DNA from: Hypholoma sublateritium FD-334 SS-4
Lineage: Eukaryota; Basidiomycota; Agaricomycetes; Agaricales; Strophariaceae
Direction: 5' to 3'
Assembly (NCBI GenBank): GCA_000827495.1
Contig: KN817520.1
Location: forward strand, 1,018,496 to 1,045,349
Length of the DNA: 26,854 bases
Part shown: piece by piece, positions 10,091 through 20,393 of the stretch
Layout of the letters: the number at the start of each line of letters is the position of its first letter
Numbering within the stretch: position 1 is the stretch's first letter
Program-made: the position numbers and the translations under genes
The notes under the pieces: generated by a model
Told to the model about the DNA's origin: nothing
The model's input: the letters and a program-made list of their open reading frames with translations, nothing else
The model's database searches: none

Positions 10091-11148
10091 CACCAGTAGC
10101 TACCACTTCAGCTATCAAATAACTAGGCAATTGCCTGCAGACCCTTGTGTACCTGTGCCCTGGTTTTTTTTGAGATATTGCTCATTATAGATATTGGGCT
10201 ATTTCATCTCATTTCAAAGCTAGGCAACTTTGAGATATTTCATATATTGCTGGGTGCTTTCAATGTGTGCTTTCATAGAGATTTCATTTATTACTGAGCA
10301 CTTTTCATGTGCAATTTTATATAGTATCTGTGCTATTTCACTGTGCAATCTCACTTGTTGCTGGCTGCTTTCAAGGCACAATCTCATAGTATTGTACTGC
10401 CAAATCTCTTTATTTACTGGACNCTTTCACTGNATGCTTTCAAGTATTTCTTANTGCTTTCAAAGTGCAATTTCATGAATTGCTATTATGTGTTGCTTTG
10501 TTTGTGTTCTAATGTGATCAATAACAGCACATGTGACCTTGACCTTGCCTCTTTTGCCATCAAAAAATCAAGCTGACCCTATATTATGGCCTCAAATTGA
10601 AACAATTGTAAATATAGGATGCCAGNCANNCCAATCAANGCAAAGTCACACACTCTACCAATGTACTTATTAATAGCACCAAAACTGGCTACTTAGAAGC
10701 TACTTCTCTCAAATCCCTTCAGGCAAAATGAGGACTTAAAAATAGGTTTGAAGACCATGGGAAAAATATCTTTATCATAAATACTGGGCAAAATATAAAA
10801 TTATGCTATCAGAAGATACATGCAAGATGTGAAATCGCATAGTAATCAAAAGTTGAGATTGCACCTTAAAAGCAGCCAGCAAGCAGTGAGATTGCACAGT
10901 GAAATAGCACAGATACTATATGAAATTGCACATGAAAAGTACTTAGTAATAGGTGAAACCTTTATGACAGCGCACATTGAAAGCACCCAGCAATATATGA
11001 AATATCTCAAAGTTGCCTAGCTTTGAAATGAGATAAAATAGCCCAGTATTTATGATGAGCAATATCTCCAAAAAAAAACAGGGCATAGGTACACAAGGGT
11101 CTGCAGATAATTGCCTTGTTCCTTTGATAAAAGTGATAGCTACCCCTC
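10091..11148 (+). mobile_element. T2 long-inverted-repeat transposon, copy 1
   Basis: A 1058-bp element flanked by identical 7-bp duplications GCAGGTC (10084-10090 and 11149-11155). It starts CACCAGTAGCTACCACTT and ends AGTGATAGCTACCCCTC. About 300 bp at each end are inverted copies of each other, and the left end from GGCAATTGCCTGCAG onward is mirrored in the right. It therefore resembles a foldback/MITE-type element. The centre has N bases and no recognisable transposase. A second copy lies inverted at 23674-24730. The insertion point is the splice acceptor of a helicase exon. Confidence 0.9.
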
Positions 11149-11970
11149 GCAGGTCGGCGATGCGTGGATCGTCTCAAAATCCACTTGGAACTCCTTGTAT
11201 GAACTGGTTGGTAGCGGCATGGAATTGCGCTATGTGTCTTGGCAACAAAGAGGAATGCAATCCCTCCGAGTCAGCGAGGGTACCAAGTGTTCTGATCATT
11301 ACAGGGAGATTCCCTTCAAACTCCCGAGCATGCGCCTGTTGAGCACACTGAAAAGTCACCTGGGCAGATTCAAAGTCCTGTGTGCTGTGTGGAAAGTGCT
11401 CCAGGGATTCCCGCAATGCCTGCAATCGCTCGACGCTGTGGTTGGATAGACGGGGGTGCGACACTAGTCCCTATCATCTGTTATCATAAACTATAAGCAA
11501 ATCCTGCAAAACCATATCTTTGCTGCCAGGAGAAAATATGAGACAGTATCATAACTACATCATAACTATATTTCATTGCGCTATATCATTGCTATATCAT
11601 TGCTATATCATAATATCATATCATAACTATTTCATAACACAATATCATAACTATATCATAATTGTATCATAACTTTGTATNATAATTATTGCCTCAATNG
11701 CCCAGTACTATAACAGGCAATTGATGGGGCTTATATAATATAGTTGATGGCTACTATTTGCCTTTTCCTCCATCTGACAAACCCATTCTCACCATATTAT
11801 GGCCTCAAATTGAAACAAATATAAATATACAGCCTGCCCCTGCCCATTAAGAAAGGCATAGCTATGCAAATGGCAGGTATTATATAATCCCAGAATTTGA
11901 TGGCTATCTGCCTGCTGTATTTATGATGTAGAATAAAATACATGTGAATGAAATGGAATATATTTGTTAA

Positions 11971-12200
11971 GTTAGGTTAGGTTAGGTTGGGGTGGGTGTT
12001 GTGGTTAGGGCTAGTGGTTGGGTTGGGTTGGGGGGGGTGTTAGGGATAGGTTAAAGTAGGATTGGTTAGGGTTAGGTTAGTTTAGAAGATTGGGGTTGGT
12101 TGGGGTGTGTTAGGATTAGATTAAGTTTAAGTTAGGGTTGGGGTAGGGTTAGGGGGTATATTTTTGGTTAGGGTTGGGGTGGGTGGTTAGGGTTAGGGTG
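11971..12200 (+). repeat. Degenerate interstitial telomere-like (TTAGGG) array
   Basis: About 230 bp of G-rich repeats built from GGTTAG, GTTAGGG and GGTTGGGGTGGG variants, with perfect TTAGGGTTAGGG pieces near 12187-12198. The G-rich strand is the plus strand. Runs of G with short loops meet the usual G-quadruplex pattern (for example near 12015-12045). TTAGGG is the usual basidiomycete telomere repeat, but this array lies inside a dispersed element. Confidence 0.85.
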
Positions 12201-12204
12201 TATC

Positions 12205-12233
12205 ATTACTGCCCACCTGCGGTGGGCAGTAAT
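12205..12233. repeat. Perfect 13-bp-stem hairpin next to the telomere-like array
   Basis: ATTACTGCCCACC, a TGC loop, then GGTGGGCAGTAAT form a perfect inverted repeat. It is conserved at 22847-22875 in the second copy with one changed base. Confidence 0.8.
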
Positions 12234-12550
12234 AATACAAGATTATAATGATATAGCAAATATCGTTATAATACTATCTCATATTTTCTCCTGGCAGCAA
12301 AGATATGGTTTTGTAGGATTTGCTTACAGTTTATAATATAAGTGGTAGGTACCACTCCCACGACATTCTAGCCCCTGGTGTCTCATACTTGACTTTGTTG
12401 CAAATTAGGGGCACCGAGTTTGCGCGGTCCCTGCTCAGAAACATGACTGGGGCCCTCCGGAACCTCCGCTTTCAGATGTACCTTCCCACACATGTAGCAC
12501 TACAGGACAAGACATTGCATCTCCATCTCAAAGATCGCCATATTCCCTAT

Positions 12551-14044
12551 CAACAATGGTCGCTGTAATTATACATGAAGTATGGGCAGTTGCCTAACTA
12601 TATTGATGCATCCCCAGGGGCAACTGCCCAAAGGCTTGAGTAGTTGCCCAGTGATGCATCACAGGGCAGTTGCCCATGGGCCTGCCCCCCATGCATGGCC
12701 TAGCCAACTGCCCATGGCTTCCAAATGTAGGAGCCATATTTTACATAAGCTGGTCTAAAAATAGAAAAGTGAGAAAAAATTTGCTAAATTAGTAGAAAAT
12801 TCAGAGCTATTCAAATATACCAAAATCATCACTATAGGTGGCTTCCTTATTCGGCAAAATGTAAAATCAATTTTTGAACAGCTGCCTATTTGCAAATTTG
12901 ACCACCTCAGAAAATTATGAAATAATTTTTAAAATTCCCTAAAATACTTAAACTATCTGTATATGGAAAGAAAATTAGTGGTCTGTGCACAAAACAATAA
13001 GATAAGGGCCTTTTATTAGGTAGATATCAACTAAATTAGATGACTTTGGAATCTCATGTGCTGCTGCACTGCTGGCGGCCATTGCTATTTCACCGGAAAC
13101 AGCCAATTAGGAACAGGTTTCATGGCTGTTTCCAAGGAAATAGTCACACTATTGCCATCGAAATATTTGAACAACAGACAGACTGTTTCTTTTGAAATAT
13201 GATAGATGTTTCTAATTGTTATTTTTTAAGGAATATAAAATCTACTTCACTTATGTTTCTGTTGGAATATTTGATCAAATATTTCCCATGAAACAGTGTA
13301 AATATTTCCAACACTATTTCTCCTGTAATACATATACAATTCATAACCTGTTTCCCGAAATATGATAAATATTACAGGAACAGTCTACAAATTCTTTAGA
13401 TATTACATTATGAATAGTGATGGAAATACTAACACTGTTTCATTGGAAATATTTGGTGAACTATTTCTGCAGAAAAATATATGAATTAGATATTGTATTT
13501 CCTAAGAAATAGCAACCAGAAAAATATATTCTATTTCCAAAGAAATAGTCTATATATTTTTTAAATATTTGTATGGAAATAGTTTGACTATTTCTTCAGA
13601 AATAGCCATGAAACCTGTTCCCCATTGGCTATTTCCTGTGAAATAGTAATGGCCGCCAGTAGTGCTGCCCAAAAGATGGACTTGGGCCAAATTTGGCAAA
13701 GTCCTGCTTGGCCTTCCATTTTTGGCCTGGGTGTTATTCCCATGCTAGGCCTGGGCTAATGGCTATTATTTACATTTGTTTGGATTTGAGGCCAGAATAT
13801 GATATGAGTGAGCTGGCAAAATGTAAATAGAGGTAAGCAGGAGGTCACACATTGGCTTCTGATGCACATTAATGTGCAAACAAACAAGCACAGCCTTGTG
13901 ACACAGGCCATGTAGTCTACATTGTAGTACCAAAAAGCCCTCCAAATGCCTCTGCCAGAGGCCTTGGAAAGTTGCCCTTGGGGATGCATCAACATAAAAT
14001 GGCAACTGCCCATACTTCATGTATGGGTACAGCGGATACTGGTA
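12551..14044 (+). mobile_element. T1 transposon, copy E (complete, carrying a nested CACTA-like element)
   Basis: The left end CAACAATGGTCGCTG (12551) and right end ending GGATACTGGTA (14044) are flanked by 7-bp sequences TCCCTAT and TCCCCAT (6 of 7 identical). The terminal block ATACATGAAGTATGGGCAG is perfectly inverted at the two ends. Without the nested 598-bp insertion the element is about 0.9 kb, as for copies A and B. It lies in the helicase reading frame, which rejoins in phase once the element and one duplication are removed. Confidence 0.88.
13067..13664. mobile_element. CACTA-like miniature element nested in T1 copy E
   Basis: 598 bp beginning CACTGCTGGCGGCCATT and ending with the inverted counterpart (reverse complement CACTACTGGCGGCCATT). 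Terminal inverted repeats extend about 60 bp, through the inverted CAGGTTTCATGGC block. A 3-bp duplication CTG (13064-13066, 13665-13667) flanks it, the size expected for CACTA/EnSpm. The interior is packed with TATTTCC/GGAAATA motifs in both orientations, resembling subterminal transposase-binding repeats. There is no coding capacity. Confidence 0.88.
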
Positions 14045-14559
14045 TCCCCATATTATCATGCGTGAATGGGCAGAATCACTTATTCGGAATCTTGTCATTT
14101 TTCACCCATTTGAAGAGATACTCATGGGCAAGCTACTGGGCAACAATGCTCTCCACTGCTACCAAGTGCAGATGTGGCCTGGTTTGAAGGCAATGATGGT
14201 GCCCGAGACATTCTTGGACCTTTGTGGTGCCATGAACATGTGCTATCTTGACCACCCCTTCAAGCCTCTCCTGTGGCGGTCGATGATGACTGCGTTTGCG
14301 AACTACCTTCCAAATTCATGAGCATTCAAAGCCAACCAAGAGCTGTTCACTGACATTGCCATGATGCATTCATCCTCCATGAGCAACAATCAATACAGGC
14401 ACCATTCTGGTCAGGCAGAACAAGCCGACTTTTGGACGACAATTGGTTGCATTCAGGCATGCCTCGACTTTCAAAAACATATCGGTATCGGCCAGGTGCG
14501 CCCATATTCACTGATGTGCAATTTGGAGACTGCTCTGCAACCAGTTGCTACTTCTCAAG

Positions 14560-14607
14560 GTTCGTGTTTTCTTGATGTTATTCTACATGTACTTACAACG
14601 GGTGCAG
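14560..14607 (+). other. Predicted helicase intron (48 nt)
   Basis: Donor GTTCGT, branch-like CTTAC and acceptor GTGCAG. Splicing joins TSQG to SFATAEQ in phase. The length is a multiple of three with no stop, so the unspliced frame also stays open. Confidence 0.65.
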
Positions 14608-15145
14608 GGTCTTTTGCAACGGCGGAACAGCTCGTGACATCCCTTTTGCCCACCATAACCTGCGCTTTGGAGGAGACGGTCAAGGAGACCATACTCAACT
14701 CCATCACGGATGCGATGGCCCACCTGCTGCCCAAGGTGCCGCGACCACTGGACGAAAACAATCTTCACCTGATATCTGACATTGAGCCACACCCCTCGCG
14801 CCTACAATCCCTCCGCATGTTCCTCAGGTCCCCAGACGCCAACTTCACTTGTCCCGAGCAAGCCATACTACTTGAGCTCATGTGTCATGGGACTCAGAGC
14901 ATATTGGGCATCCTTGGTACAGGAAAAGGCAAGACCATGATGATGTTCCTCTACGCGCATCTTTTTGGGAGTGACAGCGTCACCATCGCCATTTTCCCCC
15001 TTTCTTTGCTTGTAGGCGAGTTCATGCGGCGCGCGCAGGAACTTGGCGTCTCTGCATCCATCTGGACACCATTGGACAAGCACAGTGCAGACGTGGTGCT
15101 CATGTGTGTGTCAATCGAGCATTTGACCTTTCCTGCCTTTTGCAA

Positions 15146-15193
15146 GTATGTGGAAATCTCCTTTCCACTCTTCTTTTTACTAATGTATTTCAG
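15146..15193 (+). other. Predicted helicase intron (48 nt)
   Basis: Donor GTATGT, branch-like ACTAATG and acceptor TTTCAG. Splicing gives FPAFCKELVRLHNKK directly before the DEIH motif. It removes a hydrophobic, Phe-rich insertion that would be odd in a helicase. Confidence 0.8.
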
Positions 15194-16162
15194 GGAGCTT
15201 GTCCGTCTGCACAACAAAAAAAGCTTGAAACTCATTGTTTTCGATGAAATTCACAAGATGCTCATGGACAAGGACTACCACACCATGTTCAACTAATTTT
15301 GGGTTCTCAACACCATTGACATGCCAATCATTGGGCTCTCTGGGTCCATCCCCCCGTCAACCGTAGACGAGCTTGTTTGCCTCACGAAAATGACATGGCG
15401 CATGGTGCGCACCCCCTCGATATGGCTGGAGCTCTCATACAGGGTCATTTGCGTTCTGAAAGACACCACTGTAACAGCCTAGATCATCGCTGACATTCAC
15501 CGCTACATGGATGGTTACGCACCAGAGGACCGCTTGATGGTCTTTTGTCGCTCGCATGGCAATGTGGAGGAGATGACTAATACACTGGGATTTGCGGGAT
15601 TCACGGCATGCAACGTGGATACCAACGCCGACACAATGCACGACTGGAGGTCCGGAGGACAGCAGGTGATGGTTTCGATGAGTATTCTGGGGTGTGGGCT
15701 TGACTACCCACATGTTCGCCATGTCATTCACAACAACATCGCCTACACAATGATCGACCAACACCAGCAAGAGTCTCGTGCTGGACAGGATGGAAAGTGC
15801 ACTCTCGCCATCACCTACACATCCACGTCTTCCCGCCTCCCTGCAAAAGACCAGCCAGGCGCATACAGCACCACCAAGTTGAGAGAATAGGCTGACTTGA
15901 TGGACCAATGTCTTCGCACCATCCCAAGCTCATATATTGACAGGGTTCCTGTCACCTGTTCCCTTCTCCCGAGATGTGAACTTTGTTCATACTGCAAAGA
16001 CCAGATGCAAAAGTTGCCCCTGAAACAGCCCACATCCCTTGCGCAGCTCGTACAGGCACCAGTTGCGGCCGCGGAACCTCCAGTGAAAGCCACAAATGTA
16101 TTTGTACCACCTCCCAGCACCCAGAGAGCTGTCGCGACACCAGCTTCCGCAAGGCAGTCCAG

Positions 16163-16211
16163 GTACAGTCTTTATCATCTACGCCCCATCTCCATCTAAC
16201 CTCTTTTATAG
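16163..16211 (+). other. Predicted helicase intron (49 nt)
   Basis: CAG/GTACAG donor, TCTAACC branch point and TATAG acceptor. It is phase 2 on both sides and leads into a 27-nt micro-exon (16212-16238). Confidence 0.7.
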
Positions 16212-16238
16212 TTCAGTCGACGAATCACCAGGCATCAG

Positions 16239-16283
16239 GTATGCCCCTGCATATTTTGTGCAAACTCTGTCTCATTTGTGTAG
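16239..16283 (+). other. Predicted helicase intron (45 nt)
   Basis: CAG/GTATGC donor and TGTGTAG acceptor, phase 2. Splicing joins VDESPGI to LTVFDMSSPF and moves to the frame that stays open, apart from TGA codons, to 16764. Confidence 0.65.
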
Positions 16284-17149
16284 CTTGACTGTGTTTGACA
16301 TGTCATCTCCTTTCACATTTGCCGATCCATCAAGTGACGACAGTGGACTGTTTGGGCTTCCGGTATCATCTGGCCTGAATTCATTGAAATGATTGCTTCC
16401 CGACAAGGACAACACGATGAGCAAGCGGATGCACATTGCAGCCCAATCAACTAACCCGCAGCCTGCAGCGCCGTCCTCCTGAACATTTGTCCCACCAAGG
16501 AAGCCAGCATCCCCCAAAACCTTTGTCCAACCAAGGCAGCCAGCTTCAAGCTCATCGTCATCGGTTGCAACTGGGCACTCCAGAGCTCCTATTCAGCCAT
16601 GAGCAACCACCAGAATTGCAGTGCGCGTAGATGCAGCTACCCAGCAGCAGGGCAATATATGCTTCGTCGAGGAAGTTCAGCATCCCATTCTTGATGGCCT
16701 AACCCTTCTTGTCAGCAAGTGTGCCAGTTGCTTCATATTAGGAGAAGATGAATGGGATTCCCACCACCAGTAGCAGCTAGTTTCAAGCATGAAGTATAGG
16801 CAGTTGCCCAGATAGGTTTATGCATCTACAGCAGTAACTGCCCAAGTTGCTGGGCAGTTGCCCAAGGGCAATTTCTGAGGCCCAGTCAAAGTAAATCCTG
16901 CCTATGCTGGGGCAACTACCCAGTGGATTTTCCAGCATCATCTGGCATGTGGCTGAGTTTGAAAAAAGCAGTGATGCCTATGCTATGCCGACTTGCCATC
17001 AAAAAAAATTCCCACATGCCTCAAAAAAAGCGAAATTCACTGATTTTGTGATTAGATCTCTTGTGCACATGTCAGATATTCCCACACTCCCAAAAAAGCG
17101 GTCAGATCAGGCACCTGCAGTATACATTTGGCCATTTCTCCACAATGGC

Positions 17150-18215
17150 TGGCCCTAATCCTCCCATTCTTTTTGGGTTAGGCATATTATATTTATTAGA
17201 AATTTATCAGTAGCTTTTTCCCCAGCACAGAACATCATTAATAGATGGATGCAGCAGGATGATGTTGGATGTAGTTCGCTTTTTGAGCTATTTTTAGATC
17301 AGAAAGTCGCAGCACAGGCACATTTAGTATTCATATGTCTGTTGCTCAACAATGGATAGACCTAATCCTCCCATTCTTGCTGGAATAGACCATTTATATT
17401 TATTAGAAATTTATCAATGGGTTTGCCATAGGAAAGGAAACCATTAAGGGATGGATGCAGAAAGATGCACTTTTGTGAGACTTATTTTTAGATCAGAAAC
17501 TCGGCACATAAATAGATCATGCAGATGTACCACTCAATTCCTCCATATATATTACTGTCCCTCTACATTTAAATGTATAGAAGGGATCAGCTCATCTGTA
17601 GCTTTCAAATGATACCTCAAATGTGTGAATAGGAGCATTAGAAGGGGAGAAATAGATATGTAGTCCGCTTTTTTAGACTATTTTTAAGTCAAAACCTTGC
17701 AGCAAGTATTGCTTGCTGAATATCTTTATGAATACTTTGCTTCAGCATCCCAAGTTTTAATAGTAGGATCAGTCAATCTATGTCTTCAATTTGGTAGTCT
17801 GATTGTGTGAATAGGTGAAGTTGAAAGGATTGAATAGCCTACTAATTTCGCTTTTTGCCCTTTTTGATTACCAGCAAAATAAACTATTTAATATCTCAAT
17901 GAATACTGACCTCCATGGTCCCATCTTTCACCAGCATCAACAATGCATCTATATCTTCAAAAGTTCACACTGATTTGGGGTGTAGGGCAAGTGGGAGGGG
18001 CAGGAGGAAGCATGTATCATCATGTAGTCTAAGTTGGGAATGATTTGTAAGCAGATTCAACCATAATGTCACCTCCTCAATTGCTTCACCAATACTTGCC
18101 ACATTTACCTATAAAATATATATTCTGAATCTCCTCATTCATAGCTTTCAGGTGATACCAATTTTATGTGGGGAAGCCTTCCAGAAGTGCAGCAAACTTC
18201 GCTTTTTTGGGTCTG
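17150..18215. repeat. Degenerate tandem array, period about 170-200 bp
   Basis: Related segments recur, each with a TCGCTTTTT-like anchor followed by TATTTTTAGATCAG-like sequence. Anchors lie at about 17276, 17467, 17668, 17848 and 18190. The clearest pair shares CCTAATCCTCCCATTCTT and TTTATATTTATTAGAAATTT (about 17157 and 17372). Divergence between units is high, so the array is old. Confidence 0.6.
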
Positions 18216-18229
18216 TAGCACATGCTGAT

Positions 18230-18740
18230 CAAATACTGATGGTGGCATCATTCCCTTTCCCCCCAGCACAGATAAGAGTCTAACTCTGTTAATTTTTGGG
18301 GGATTTCCTTCAAATCTTTTAGATAGGGCAATTGTAGTACTTATATATATGATTGTTACATTTATATAGCAGATCAAGGATGCTTTGTGGGTGAAAACTC
18401 CGAAGTAGACCACCTTCTCCCCCTCCCTTTGAATGATTAGCTTGTTTCATGGTCAATTTTGATCAGACAGACATGCTAAGACATGTGTTAAAGGTATTTA
18501 TAAGGCCTAAACATGTGCGCTGCGATCAATAGAATAGCTGCATTTATAACGAAGTTATTCACTGACCAGGTAGAACAGGAACACAGATGAATCTCAATTG
18601 CATCTGCTTCTACCCTTGCTGCTTAGCTTAATTCAATAGTTGAAATAGATGACTATGGCTATCATCTAATTTTTCAGTGGTACAGAATGTGAATATCTGC
18701 TCAAATGGTCTCCATATAATTTATCTATGGATGTACACTT
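18230..18740 (+). repeat. Left arm of a ~0.5-kb inverted repeat
   Basis: Reverse-complement match to about 20394-20900. Shared landmarks include CCCCAGCACAGATAAGAGTC, AGACAGACATGCTAAGACAT, ATTGCATCTGCTTC-like sequence and the inner edge CATGGATGTAC/GTACATTCATAG. The arms enclose about 1.65 kb with the F-box fragment and could form a giant stem-loop. Confidence 0.8.
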
Positions 18741-19657
18741 AACCAGAAGTTGTGCGTGTTTGATTCCTTTGCGCGACACATTAACAATGCAGACGCCTAC
18801 ACAGGGTGGCGCCGCAGACTGGCTTTGATGTGCGGTATATGTCGCATGTTTCGGGATATCTTGCAGCCTGCTTTGTTTGGGTGTATCATAATATTGGGGA
18901 GAAGGTGAGAGGATGGTTTAGTGAAAGCACTTGAAGAAAACGGGCAGGAGGAATTACCTTGCCCAACATACCTCTGCACAAGCTCAGTGGTTCGCCCTGG
19001 ATCATACACCAGCTCATTGGACTACTGGACCTGCGATCAAGCCTCACGTCGCTTGAATTTGTTGTTGTCGGCCCTGCTCCAGAAGTGTATTCCCTTTTCC
19101 TTCCAGTGCTGGAATCACTCAAAATCCCAGCAGCTAATTGCGCACTGCACATGTGGTCACTTCCCTCTCTCACCTCTCTCTACATTTCATGCACACAGGA
19201 GGACTATTGTGCCAATTGGGCAGCAGAAGATAAACCTGCGTTGGCCCTATTTGTCGACTGGTTGTGGACATACAGCAAGAAAATAACCACACTTGAACTC
19301 GAAGATTTTCGCATCGACGATGAAGGCAAATCACTGGAAACCCTCTTCCCAGTTCTGAGTGACTTTCGGGTCAGTGCCGACAACCGCACCGATGGTTGGG
19401 TCAAGCCGACATGGGGTATCCCATTCTGTTGCACTGGGTTCCACCACTCCAAAATCATGACCATTGGTCTACACGGGATCCACGACAGAGTTAGAACAAT
19501 GTTTATTTGCAACAAGATGCTACCAGGCTGGGATAGTAGGTCCCACACTGGTGGCCTGGAACTCAGAGTCACGTCGCACTTCAAGGCACTCAATTGTGGC
19601 TTGTTTCCTGCATTGAAAGCTTTTCGCAATGCTGGATCTCCAGACCAGTTGGACTAG
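18727..19657 (+). pseudogene. Captured F-box/LRR-like gene fragment
   Basis: An upstream piece (18727-18904) reads GWRRRLALMCGICRMFRDIL and QPALF, matching the second half of an F-box. An intron or frameshift follows near GTGAGAGG (18905); I could not fix an acceptor in phase. From 18951 to 19657 one frame stays open for about 230 residues: GLLDLRSSLTSLEFVVVG, LPSLTSLYISC, TLELEDFRIDDEGKSLETLF. These are irregular leucine-rich strands typical of agaricomycete F-box proteins. The N-terminal half of the F-box is missing. It lies in the loop of a long inverted repeat inside element G, so it is probably a transduplicated host fragment. Expression is unknown. Confidence 0.6.
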
Positions 19658-19828
19658 TGCTCAGTGCACCAAAATTTCTGGGATACAATTTTGGCAAGCT
19701 GGGCCACCAACGGTGTTGTTTTTGTGTAATATTCTTGGAATAGAAATCGTGTCTGCATTCCGCAGCACGTCCCGTTTCACCCTAAACACAGTGCGCTGGG
19801 TGTCCAGAAGCACACAGCCCATGGGCCA

Positions 19829-19924
19829 GGGGAGTCGCCTTGCAGCTGCGCACCCCCCCCTGCTCATAATCGCCACTGGGGGAGTTGCCTCGCGGCTGCG
19901 AGCACCCCTGCTTATAATTGCCAG
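19829..19924. repeat. Two-copy ~50-bp GC-rich tandem repeat
   Basis: Units begin GGGGAGTCGCCTTGCAGC (19829) and GGGGAGTTGCCTCGCGGC (19879) and end CATAATCGCCA/TATAATTGCCA. Most differences are C/T or G/A transitions at CpG-type sites. Confidence 0.7.
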
Positions 19925-20393
19925 CCGCAGCGGGGATGGGCAAATAAAACAAACAGCGGACACTTGAGTAAGCACAGGCAAACCGCAATGCGCGAGCGAG
20001 CATGCTGGTAATTTTGCTGAACTGCACGCGGTTGGCGCCACAGGCCCGTAAATTCGCAGAGCGCAGGCAGGAGGGTCAAACACATTGTTATTTCATTTAA
20101 TATACTACAAAAACTGTGGTATGCGAGCACCAGGATGGCTGACTCCCAGAATATCAGGAACAGAAGAAAAGAAGCAGGACTACTGAAAGGTGGGTGAATT
20201 GGTGTGAGTGATCATCAACTGATGGCTCCCTACCCATTTCAATGCATTTGCCCATCTAACTTGGTCAGTTCTGCTCGGATTTCTTAGTTGTTTGTTTCAG
20301 GTTGTGTGGATTTTAAATGCGGTTCTAACAGTATCTACCAGGTCTTACAGTGTTTCCTAATTGTTGTGCACAATATCCAAAATACAGTATTTT

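Larger units (their letters stand above)
11463..12350 (+). mobile_element. F1: long-TIR element carrying a telomere-like array
   Basis: The left end ACTAGTCCCTATCATCTG and the next ~95 bp (ATAAGCAAATCC, CATATCTTTGCTGCCAGG) are repeated inverted at 12265-12350, giving imperfect terminal repeats of roughly 80-100 bp. The order inside is a TATCATAACTA-rich tract, the shared core motif (11794-11828), a G-rich TTAGGG-like array and a hairpin. A second, right-truncated copy begins at 22116. The exact right boundary and target duplication are unclear: a CGACA pair (11459-11463 and 12361-12365) exists, but excision between them does not restore the helicase frame. Confidence 0.8.
11153..16764 (+). 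pseudogene. RecQ-like DNA helicase pseudogene, broken by transposons and seven nonsense codons
   Basis: RecQ helicases unwind DNA 3'-5' with ATP in the nucleus. Segments: 11153-11464 (VGDAWIVSKSTWNSLYELVG), 12352-12550, 14052-16764. Motif I GTGKGKT is at 14916-14936, DEIH at 15243-15254, motif III-like LSGSIPPS near 15336, and motif V/VI (GCGLDYPHVRHVIH, QQESRAGQDGK) at 15690-15794. Cys clusters (CELCSYC; CASCFILGEDEWDSHH) follow. Introns: 14560-14607, 15146-15193, 16163-16211, 16239-16283, all phase-consistent. In-frame stops: TGA 14319, TAA 15294, TAG 15480, TAG 15888, TGA 16390, TGA 16480, TGA 16600; 14052-16764 has no frameshift. Removing T1 copy E with one duplication joins ...RHIPY to IIMREW in frame. 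F1 splits the N-terminal part without a clean join (a further TAG at about 11450), and composite G cuts off the end. Opposite-strand reading of 11174-11464 is also open. The arrangement resembles a RecQ-like family common in Agaricomycetes, some of it telomere-linked. Confidence 0.85.

Noticed and set aside
11459..12365. CGACA as the target duplication of F1
   Set aside because: A 5-bp match can occur by chance. Excision between the two copies does not restore the helicase frame, and F2 does not share the implied ends.
14319..16602. Reassigned stop codons (ciliate-like code) to explain the helicase stops
   Set aside because: All three stop types occur in-frame, other genes here end normally, and the introns and families are basidiomycete. 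Pseudogenisation is simpler.
17150..18215. CRISPR array
   Set aside because: The units are long and diverged without constant short repeats and unique spacers, and the genome is eukaryotic.
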